Positions 52,001 through 59,500 of a stretch of 64,000 bases of DNA are shown here, one piece after another; position 1 is the stretch's first letter; each line of letters begins with the position of its first letter. The notes beneath the pieces were generated by a model. The model ran no database searches, was not told where the DNA came from, and worked only from the letters and a program-made list of their open reading frames with translations. Made by a program: the position numbers and the translations under genes. The DNA comes from CBDBJR01 sp965206445 (GTDB taxonomy: Bacteria; Pseudomonadota; Gammaproteobacteria; Arenicellales; Poriferihabitantaceae). Where the stretch lies: NCBI GenBank assembly GCA_965206445.1, contig CBDBJR010000002.1, positions 496,001 to 560,000 of the forward strand, given 5' to 3'.

Positions 52001-52625
52001 TGAGCAGCCGGATTCGATATTCAAGCCGAAAGGGATTAAGCGCCTGAAACAAGGCAGGATTGTGGAGGCGCTTCGTGAAATTATTGATGAGGATACCGGG
52101 CGGGAGATAAAACGGGAGATAGAGCGACTCTTTGATTCGAATTTCACTTCCCGAGACAGAAATATCCGTATCAGGAACAATTTCATGCACTTCAATATGC
52201 TGCGCTCAGGGCGAAACCCCGACGCCGGTACAGCGGCAGTGCCCCTGAACCTGACCGCACTGGTAAACGACTGCCGATCACTTATGGGTTATGATCGCAA
52301 GCTGAAGAATGCAGTTTCTAAATCTGTGAAGGATTTATGTGCGCGTGAAAAGCTCGATTTGTGCTGGAAAACCGATCCCAGGCATTGTCTGACCCAGGCC
52401 ACCGTCAACACGAAACAGGCCCGGCACCTCAAGACAAAATGTATCAGGGAGAATCTGTGCGGAATACACTACATAAAGATGGCTGCGGATCTTTTTGCCG
52501 GTAGAGAATTGTCCAGCAAGGATGTCACGTCAAAAGGCTTTGATGAAGCTGAACAGGAAAAGCAAAAAAATCGGCCAAAAAAGCGAGAAAAAAACGCCAG
52601 ACAAGGCGGTCAACGAAGAAGATGA
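49041..52625 (+). CDS. cas13a: Cas13a (C2c2), type VI-A CRISPR RNA-guided RNase
   Basis: The 1194-residue effector processes its crRNA and, after pairing with target RNA, cuts target and bystander RNA with its two HEPN domains. Both catalytic motifs are intact: R465-N-S-S-F-H470 and R1045-N-N-F-M-H1050. Their position matches Cas13a (R474/H479 and R1046/H1051 in the Leptotrichia wadei enzyme) rather than Cas13b, where they lie at the termini. Several blocks recall Rhodobacter capsulatus Cas13a: AQWISVVDKIARKP, YWTSDGQAEIK, ETATEIRVQKGYDPDPEAAR, LLHQIQKW, YDRKLKNAV. The last 25 residues are strongly basic. GGGGGA lies upstream of the ATG. The CRISPR leader starts at the stop codon. No cas1, cas2 or accessory gene is adjacent. 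The host operon is type I restriction-modification. Confidence 0.96.
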   Translation: MLIVKPYGRSAITKPVSGESRRVLRKRDGGIDRDFKEFCREHPDLVLAQWISVVDKIARKPSGRGQPPEAQRKFRQEIGAVLWPYLTSKEILSPELEQKFWSKVHPYPEPDSKDKPRKAKPKVAKSHPKKTGGEAKPEGRWYKRFLGDAEPDNAVLSDLPDKIFAHLYETEYRIAPTRPNKSKGLIAARAESISGNLLQRSSLSGCDWTEDDEEAYARGGNVAAEIKRKIKELEVPAKGKKSQRASLRDVAPVLFGQYGRLFHGENDTALSVAEAGQKHPGLLALHQAVKEAYKRRLSGHKSARHKSVAEVLPDSMDALFRLVHSARQNARVSNLIRIGKIAHYEAAPNSIVDDWPADRLAASLYWTSDGQAEIKRTDAFVRVWRTALVHAALTLTDWADPEGRIADDILISDSKEEVLDMLDSAAFDRKASVLFGSRAQDLTCLPLEKKKECWSAICTAVAQLRNSSFHFKGIDRFAQSINDAATGDFQFDFLVDLYKQDRAARLKYLVETLQGVKADRHLDKGQFKQLILEISTGSPRMIPLPRFQRVLVRYRDAFWSKESSVVKLPAPGNRQKMEESPALRCQYTCLKLLYERAFPAWLKDSDTGTLRRWIDRAVKRATSDAQKINRDASAVARATDIICLHDGDTIATFLDRLAAETATEIRVQKGYDPDPEAARKKSAYLDNLNCDVMLQAFGDFLNEKKFDWLLELQDGQEDMPRYDLPELPPNETGIQAWQRVLYIVLHLVPVGEVSRLLHQIQKWNILTLKSAHGGRSRQPDAARSDEAFAPLTDADCLFEVLTLYLDMHDAKFEGGESLMRGDALPRWFESEQDCKKIFPEQDGALDDAHLPLRGLREMQRFGALKCLEPIFEAHKITGEEVSGYLELNRGEGGESKIVRAQKVRETLHADWTSKPKDFDKDKKKQRCYWDALATVTQHRHFANRVHLIDHVQLYYLLMQILGRLVDFAGLWERDLYFTALGLMIEKNEQPDSIFKPKGIKRLKQGRIVEALREIIDEDTGREIKREIERLFDSNFTSRDRNIRIRNNFMHFNMLRSGRNPDAGTAAVPLNLTALVNDCRSLMGYDRKLKNAVSKSVKDLCAREKLDLCWKTDPRHCLTQATVNTKQARHLKTKCIRENLCGIHYIKMAADLFAGRELSSKDVTSKGFDEAEQEKQKNRPKKREKNARQGGQRRR

Positions 52626-52690
52626 AACATATTTTTTTTTATTGCAAAAATCAGGATTTTCTTTATGTATTATTGCGTTATCAGTTAGCT
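52626..52690 (+). promoter_or_regulatory. Leader of CRISPR array 1
   Basis: The AT-rich 65 bp between the cas13a stop and the first repeat contains a run of nine Ts, TTGCAA and, about 17 bp on, ATGTAT/TATTAT, which may form a pre-crRNA promoter. The leader is preserved before array 2; over 143 bp from the cas13a tail to the first repeat only three bases differ. Confidence 0.65.
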
Positions 52691-53587
52691 GTTGAAGATG
52701 ACCCCCATATGAAGGGGGACTACACCGACAGATGTTCCCAATCCCACCGATTCTGCAGTTGAAGATGACCCCCATATGAAGGGGGACTACACCTAAAACG
52801 GCGTTATATCGCATCTGACGGCCGTTGAAGATGACCCCCATATGAAGGGGGACTACACCCGTAATCCAGTTGGATCAAATTCTATTGCTGTTGAAGATGA
52901 CCCCCATATGAAGGGGGACTACACCTGCGTCCGACTGCACCAATTGCGCGGTCAGGTTGAAGATGACCCCCATATGAAGGGGGACTACACCTGCGTCCGA
53001 CTGCACCAATTGCGCGGTCAGGTTGAAGATGACCCCCATATGAAGGGGGACTACACCCTTGCAAGGATGATGTTGTTTTGCTCGTTTGTTGAAGATGACC
53101 CCCATATGAAGGGGGACTACACCCACAACGTCTTTGCGGTGCTCGTTCGCTTTCGTTGAAGATGACCCCCATATGAAGGGGGACTACACCTGATCAACCC
53201 GCCGATTAAATTCCGGCGTCGTTGAAGATGACCCCCATATGAAGGGGGACTACACCAGCGCGGACGGTGTATAGAAGGTGGTCGTAGTTGAAGATGACCC
53301 CCATATGAAGGGGGACTACACCTGTATGGGCGTGATACTGCGCATTTGCACCGTTGAAGATGACCCCCATATGAAGGGGGACTACACCATCACCACCATT
53401 ATTTCGCTGGCCGGCCTGGTTGAAGATGACCCCCATATGAAGGGGGACTACACCCGGATCCATTGACTCCATGCCTTCCCTATAGTTGAAGATGACCCCC
53501 ATATGAAGGGGGACTACACCCAAGACGTTATTTTTGTAATCTGTTTTTCAAGTTGAAGATAACCCCCATATAAAGAGGAACCACACG
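52691..53587 (+). CRISPR. Type VI-A CRISPR array 1: 14 repeats, 13 spacers
   Basis: The repeat is 36 bp, from GTTGAAGATGACCCCC through ATATGAAGGGGG to ACTACACC; CCCCC/GGGGG forms the stem and the 3' end recalls the ACTAAAAC of other Cas13a repeats. Repeats start at 52691, 52758, 52824, 52890, 52956, 53022, 53088, 53155, 53221, 53287, 53353, 53419, 53485 and 53552. Spacers are 30-31 bp. Spacers 4 and 5 (52926-52955, 52992-53021) are identical. The first 13 repeats are identical. The last one, at 53552-53587, carries several changes and marks the leader-distal end, so transcription is from the cas13a side. Confidence 0.98.
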
Positions 53588-54484
53588 ACGTAGCCAGAAA
53601 AGCAGGAACGAGCACTACTTTGTTGCTCTCTGTGAGCCGAACAGCGTTACGGAGAAGATTGCCGCTGAGCGGCCAGCGGAGTATGGTGTCAGTTAGTTGT
53701 ATGGCGAGGTGCGGGATTACAACCGCGCACGCTCATCGACTTAAACCTTCCGGGGTGGAATGGTTAGGGGAGGCGCCGGCGCATTGGGACGTTTTTCGCC
53801 GCAAAACACAGGCGGCAAACCGTACTGAGCGAATATCCATACATGAAAACACATCGTCCATCATCATACGGAATCCCGAGGCTGGCCACCGAAGCCGGCC
53901 CTGTTGGCCATCCCGGGCCGGCTGATTTGCCGGGGAAATGCGCACTCCATTGTCGCCATCAGCGTATAAATTTGTTTACCCGTTGTTTAGTTTTCGAGAA
54001 TTTCTCGGAAAAAAATACCCTGAATACAGTCAGTTAGGTCTGAAAAGTTGTTTACCCGTTGTTTTATTATCGGTCGATACAACCAGATATAACCTATCGT
54101 AGCGGGCAGGAGTCAATCGTACATCTGGCAGCGGATTGACACGGATTCTGTTGCGTGGGCAGAGCAAAACAGCAAGCTGTTGGGCGGTTACCTTATCAAA
54201 TGCCGGTTCACGTGCTGTCGATGCCGGTGCCAACCCGGATCAATCAGGTAAGATTAATCGGACGGCTGTGCGGGCAAAACAGGGGACATCCTGTCAATAT
54301 CGCAAACATAAATATCGCAAACGGGTGGAATGGCTTATGGCGGAAAGTTTTCCGTGGGATATGATTGCGCGTATTGGCGTACACTCGCGCAATGCTGGTG
54401 ATCAGGCCACGGCGGCTCAAGCCGTCGGGCAGAAACCGACAGTCCAGATTTTCTCTGAGTGGTATTATTAGCGCGGGGGCAAAC
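53588..54484. other. Array 1 downstream flank with hsdS remnants
   Basis: No intact gene is seen. A frame at 53740-53805 encodes LKPSGVEWLGEAPAHWDVFR, nearly the opening of the second HsdS recognition domain (hsdS at about 48170). A frame around 54300-54360 encodes KYRKRVEWLMAESFPWDM, similar to the other hsdS stubs. A 111-codon frame at 54136-54471 contains the latter; its opening part resembles nothing known. The stretch thus looks like decayed hsdS sequence between the array and the macrodomain gene. It is repeated at 55144-56040. Confidence 0.6.
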
Positions 54485-54577
54485 ATGATCCATTTTAAAG
54501 CTGAACAGGAAAAGCAAAATAATCGGCCAAAAAAGCGAGAAAAAAACACCAGACAAGGCGGTCAACGAAGAAGATGA
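54485..54577 (+). pseudogene. Chimeric mini-ORF: macrodomain start fused to Cas13a tail
   Basis: The duplication junction joins the first five codons of the macrodomain gene (MIHFK) in frame to the last 25 codons of cas13a (AEQEKQNN to GGQRRR). The result is a 30-residue, very basic open frame with the macrodomain gene's own upstream sequence. It is most likely a by-product of the duplication; whether it is translated is unknown. Confidence 0.7.
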
Positions 54578-54642
54578 AACATGTTTTTTTTTATTGCAAA
54601 AATCAGGATTTTCTTTATGTATTATTGCGTTATCAGTTAGCT
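54578..54642 (+). promoter_or_regulatory. Leader of CRISPR array 2
   Basis: This copy of the leader keeps TTGCAA, the T run and the ATGTATTAT segment with one difference from the array 1 leader. Array 2 should therefore be transcribed on its own, even though only the cas13a tail precedes it. Confidence 0.6.
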
Positions 54643-55143
54643 GTTGAAGATGACCCCCATATGAAGGGGGACTACACCGCTCTCCACATGATCTAACTTA
54701 CCATTAAAGTTGAAGATGACCCCCATATGAAGGGGGACTACACCCCAAGTTCGGTAGTATTTTTAATCCAGAAGGTTGAAGATGACCCCCATATGAAGGG
54801 GGACTACACCAGTGTCGATTGGATTAGTCGGCCATGTCATAGTTGAAGATGACCCCCATATGAAGGGGGACTACACCAGTGTCGATTGGATTAGTCGGCC
54901 ATGTCATAGTTGAAGATGACCCCCATATGAAGGGGGACTACACCTCAACCGAGCGGTATGTGACCGGGCTTGCGGTTGAAGATGACCCCCATATGAAGGG
55001 GGACTACACCAGCTGAACCGCAATATGAGCGTGTCCGTCAGTTGAAGATGACCCCCATATGAAGGGGGACTACACCACGGGCGCGCGCGTCCCCTGATTT
55101 ATCAAGAGTTGAAGATGACCCCCATATAAAGGGGAACTACACG
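54643..55143 (+). CRISPR. Type VI-A CRISPR array 2: 8 repeats, 7 spacers
   Basis: The repeat is the same 36-bp sequence as in array 1, starting at 54643, 54709, 54775, 54842, 54909, 54975, 55041 and 55108. Spacers are 30-31 bp, and none is shared with array 1. Spacers 3 and 4 (54811-54841, 54878-54908) are identical. The terminal repeat at 55108-55143 is degenerate but less so than in array 1 (three changes seen: G to A at positions 21 and 28, and the last base). Confidence 0.98.
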
Positions 55144-56040
55144 ACGTAGCCAGAAAAGCAGGAAGGAGCACTACCTTGTTGCTCTCTGTGAGCCGGGCAG
55201 CGTTACGGAGAAGGCTGCCGCTGAGCGCCCAGCGGGCTATGGTGTCAGTTAGTTATATGGCGAGGTGCGAGATTACAACCGCGCACGCTCATCGCCTTAA
55301 ACCTCCCGGGGTGGCGTGGTTGGGGGAGGCGCCGGCGCATTGGGACGTTTTTCGCCGCAAAACACCGGCGGCAAACCGTACTGAGCGAGTATCCATACAT
55401 GAAAACACATCGTCCATCATCATACGGAATCCCGAGGCTGGCCACCGAAGCCGGCTCTGTCGGCCATGCCGGGCCGGCTGATTTGCCGGGGCAATGCGCA
55501 CGCCATGGTCTCCATCAGCGTATAAATTTGTTTATACGTTGTTTAGTTTTCGAGGATTTCTCAGAAAAAAATACCCTGAATACAGGCAGTTAGGTCTGAA
55601 AAATTGTTTACCCGTTGTTTTATTATCGGCCGATACAACCAGATATAACCTATCGTAGCGGGCAGGAGTCAATCGTACATCTGGCAGCGGATTGACACGG
55701 ATTCTGTTGCGTGGGCAGAGCAAAACAGCAAGCTGTTGGGCGGTTACCTTATCAAATGCCGGTTCACGTGCTGTCGATGCCTGTGCCGACCCGGATCAAT
55801 CAGGTAAGATTAATCGGACGGCTGTGCGGGCAAAACAGGGGACATCCTGTCAATATCGCAAACATAAATATCGCAAACGGGTGGAATGGCTTATGGCGGA
55901 AAGTTTTCCGTGGGATATGATTGCGCGTATTGGCGTACACTCGCGCAATGCTGGTGATCAGGCCACGGCGGCTCAAGCCGTCGGGCAGAAACCGACAGTC
56001 CAGATTTTCCCTGAGTGGTATTATTAGCGCGGGGGCAAAC
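55144..56040. other. Array 2 downstream flank with hsdS remnants
   Basis: This is the second copy of the 53588-54484 stretch. The hsdS-like segment recurs at 55296-55361 (now LKPPGVAWLGEAPAHWDVF), and the 111-codon frame at 55692-56027 differs from its copy by a few residues. Many changes alter the peptide in the first segment, which argues against selection for coding. It ends with the upstream sequence of the macrodomain gene (GCGGGGGCAAAC before ATG). Confidence 0.6.
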
Positions 56041-56523
56041 ATGATCCATTTTAAAACGGGCAATATCCTGACCGAAGACGCCGAAGCAATCGTCAACACG
56101 GTCAACTGCGTCGGCGTCATGGGCCGCGGTATCGCGCTGCAATTCAAACAGAGTTTTCCCGACAACTTCAAGGCGTATGCTGATGCGTGTAAGCAGAAAG
56201 CAGTACAGCCTGGGCGCATGTTTATCTTTGCAACCGGGCAAACCACCAACCCCCGCTATATCATCAATTTTCCGACCAAGCGGCACTGGCGCGAAATGAG
56301 CCGGATGGAAGATATTGAGGCCGGGTTGTCGGCGCTGGTCAAAGAGATTGAAAAACGCAGGCTCCGTTCAATCGCGATTCCGCCCCTTGGCAGCGGTCTG
56401 GGCGGGCTGGACTGGGCGCAGGTTCGCCCGCGCATAGAAAAAGCGCTCCGGGGCTGTGACGACCTTCGGGTCATTGTCTATACACCGCACCCGGTACCGA
56501 AACCGGACAAGATGGCGTATTAA
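56041..56523 (+). CDS. DarG-like macrodomain protein
   Basis: A 160-residue macrodomain protein. FKTGNILTEDAEAIVNTVNC, GVMGRGIALQFKQSFPDNF and IPPLGSGLGGLDW are the ADP-ribose-binding segments and match the macrodomain of DarG, the antitoxin that removes ADP-ribose from DNA. The C-terminal half of full-length DarG is missing, and no DarT toxin gene is adjacent. It lies between the CRISPR arrays and hsdR, separated from the latter by 39 bp, so it may be expressed with hsdR. Role as orphan antitoxin or as ADP-ribose hydrolase in defence is open. Confidence 0.88.
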   Translation: MIHFKTGNILTEDAEAIVNTVNCVGVMGRGIALQFKQSFPDNFKAYADACKQKAVQPGRMFIFATGQTTNPRYIINFPTKRHWREMSRMEDIEAGLSALVKEIEKRRLRSIAIPPLGSGLGGLDWAQVRPRIEKALRGCDDLRVIVYTPHPVPKPDKMAY

Positions 56524-56562
56524 CACCATACCAACGGAACCCCGCAGGACTGGAAAGCAACG

Positions 56563-59500
56563 ATGCCCACCGACACCACCGAACGCGGTCTTGAGCGCCT
56601 GATCTGCGCGGCGCTGACCGGCCACCCCGGCGATGCCGACTCAGCCGGCGGCACAGACTACAAAGTTGCCCTGCGCCCGACGCACTATTCCACCGTTTGG
56701 CTGTACGGCGATGCCAGCGATTACAACCGCGAATACTGTGTGGACTTGCGGCAGTTCTCGGCTTTCCTGCAGGCAACGCAGCCGCAGGTCGCCGCGGCGC
56801 TCGCCCTTGACGAGGACGGCGCGGCGCGGCGCAGCTTCCTGGCGCGACTGGAAGGCCAGATTTCCCGGCGCGGCGTGATTGATGTCTTGCGCAACGGCGT
56901 AAAACACGGCCCGCACCAGCTCGATCTCTTTTACGGCACGCCGTCGCCGGGCAACGAGAAAGCCCGGACGCTGTATGCCGACAACCGCTTTTCGGTGACC
57001 CGGCAGTTGCGCTACAGCAACGACGCCACGCGGCTGGCGCTTGACCTGGGGCTGTTTGTCAACGGCCTGCCGGTGGCAACGTTTGAGCTCAAGAACAGCC
57101 TGACCAAACAAACCGCGGCGGATGCGGTGCGGCAGTACCGGCGCGACCGCGACCCGCGTGAAAAGCTGTTCGCGTTTGGCCGCTGCGTGGTGCATTTTGC
57201 GGTGGATGAGAACGAGGTGTATTTTTGCACCCACCTCACCGGGAAAACGTCCTGGTTCCGGCCTTTCAATCGCGGCTGTAACGACGGCGCCGGCAATCCG
57301 CTCAACCCCAACGGCCTCAAGACCGACTACCTGTGGCGCGAGGTGCTGACCCGTCGGCGCCTTACCGATATCCTCGAAAACTACGCCCAGGTCGTCAAAC
57401 TCAAAGACAACACCACCGCGACCACGAAAAAGGTGCAGATCTGGCCGCGCTACCACCAGCTCGACGTGGTGCGGCAACTGCTGGCGGATGTCAGGGCAAA
57501 CGGGGCGGGGCGGCGTTATCTGATCCAGCACTCGGCGGGCAGCGGCAAATCCAACTCGATCGCGTGGCTGGCGCATCAACTGATCGGCCTGGAGAAAGAC
57601 GGCGGGACGGTGTTCGGTTCGATCATCGTCGTCACCGACCGGGTGCTGCTTGACCGCCAGATCCGCGACACCATCCGGCAGTACGCCCAGGTGAACGCGA
57701 CCGTAGGCCACGCCGAGCGCTCGGGCGATTTGCGCAGGTTGATTGAAAGCGGCAAGCAGATCATCATCTCGACGGTGCAAAAATTCCCGTTCATCCTTGA
57801 CGAGATCAGCAGCCAGCAACGCGACCGCCGGTTTGCCATCATCATCGACGAGGCGCATTCAAGCCAGGGCGGCAAAACCTCGGCGGCGATTTCGCAGGCG
57901 CTTGCGCACGACGGTGAAGCGGGGGAGGAGGACACCTTTGAGGATCGGATCAACCGCTTGATAGCGGCGCGCCGGCTGCTGCCCAATGCCAGCTATTTCG
58001 CCTTCACCGCCACGCCCAAGGGGAAAACGCTGGAGGTCTTCGGCCGGCCGGAGCCGCAGGCGGACGGCACAACCCGACACCTGCCGTTCCATACCTACAC
58101 GATGAAACAGGCCATTCAGGAAGGCTTTATTCTGGACGTGCTGGCACACTATACCCCGGTCAACAGCTACTATCGGCTGGTCAAAACGATAGAACCCGAT
58201 CCGCAATTCGACACCCGGCGCGCGCAGAAAAAACTGCGCCGCTACGTGGAGGGGCATGAGCACGCTATCCGGCTCAAAGCGGAGATCATGGTGGATCATT
58301 TTCATCAGCAGGTGTTCGGTCCGCGCCGGGTCGGTGGGCAGGCGCGGGCGATGGTGGTGACCGGCGGCATCGCGCAGGCAATCCGGTACTTCCACGCCAT
58401 CAGCGACTACCTGACCGAGTGCAACCGCCCGTATCGCGCCATCGTCGCGTTCTCCGGCGAGCACGATTACGGCGGCGCGAATGTGACCGAGGCATCGCTC
58501 AACGGCTTCGCCTCGAACAAAATTGCCGATTGCATCCGGGCCGAGCCGTATCGTTTTCTGGTCTGCGCCGACAAGTTCCAGACCGGCTATGATGAACCGC
58601 TGCTGCACACGATGTACGTCGACAAAACCCTTTCCGGCATCAAGGCGGTGCAGACACTGTCGCGCCTCAACCGGGCGCATCCGAAAAAACACGATGTCTT
58701 TGTGCTCGATTTTATGAACCAGACCGAGCTGATTCGAGAGGCGTTTTCCGACTATTATCGCGCGACGATTTTGTCCGCCGAAACCGACCCCAACAAACTG
58801 CACGATCTGCAAGCGGACCTGGACGGCGCGCAGGTGTACTCGCAGCAGCAGATCGACGATTTCGCCGAGCGCTACCTCGGCGGGGCGAAACGCGAGCAGC
58901 TCGACCCGCTGCTCGACGCCTGCGTGGCGGTCTATCTCAACCAGCTCGACGAGGACGGCCAGGTGGATTTCAAGGGCAAGGCCAAGGGCTTCGTGCGCAC
59001 CTATGGCTTCCTTTCCTCGCTGCTGCCCTATACCAACCTGCAGTGGGAGAAGCGCTCGATCTTTCTGAACTTCCTGATCTCCAAACTGCCGGCGCCGCAA
59101 GAGGCGGATCTCTCCAGGGGCATCCTCGATGCGATCGACATGGACAGCTATCGGGCGGAGAAACAGGCGATGCAGCAGATCCGGATTGCGGACGAGGACG
59201 CCGAGATCGACCCGGTGCCGGCCAGCGCCGGCGGCCACCGCACCGAGCCCGAGTTGGATCGGCTGTCAAACATCATCCGGAGCTTCAACGAGCACTTCGG
59301 CAACATCACCTGGGGGGACACCGACCGGGTGATGCAGCTGATCACCGAAACCGTGCCCGTACAGGTGGCGAAGAACCGCGCTTACCGGAACGCACAACAG
59401 AACTCGGACAAGCGCAATGCCCGCATCGAACACAGCAAGGCACTGTCGCGCGTGATGACCGCGATAATGAGAGACGATACCGAGTTGTTCCGCCAATTCA

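Larger units (their letters stand above)
52548..54499 (+). repeat. Tandem duplication, copy 1 (cas13a tail - array 1 - macrodomain start)
   Basis: This 1952-bp unit runs from the last 25 codons of cas13a through leader, array 1 and downstream flank to the fifth codon of a macrodomain gene. It is followed immediately by copy 2 (54500-56055). The copies differ in length by 396 bp, exactly six 66-bp repeat-spacer units, and by scattered substitutions. The junction falls in ATGATCCATTTTAAA/GCTGAACAGG with about 2 bp of microhomology. Confidence 0.93.
54500..56055 (+). repeat. Tandem duplication, copy 2 (cas13a tail - array 2 - macrodomain start)
   Basis: Second copy of the unit starting at 52548. 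It carries the cas13a tail (54500-54577), leader, array 2 and the hsdS-remnant flank, and ends where the intact macrodomain gene continues. The offset to copy 1 is 1952 bp before the array and 1556 bp after it. Confidence 0.93.

Noticed and set aside
49041..52625. Cas13b or Cas13d instead of Cas13a
   Set aside because: HEPN motifs lie at residues 465 and 1045, not near both termini as in Cas13b. The length exceeds Cas13d, and the repeat lies 5' of the spacer with a Cas13a-like stem; no csx27/csx28 or WYL gene is adjacent.
52842..53159. Open frames running through the CRISPR array (both strands)
   Set aside because: They are made of the translated 36-bp repeat and spacers; arrays of this period often stay open by chance.
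54136..54471. 111-codon frame repeated at 55692-56027 as a gene
   Set aside because: It lies in hsdS-remnant sequence, part of it reads like an HsdS stub, and its conservation is explained by the tandem duplication.
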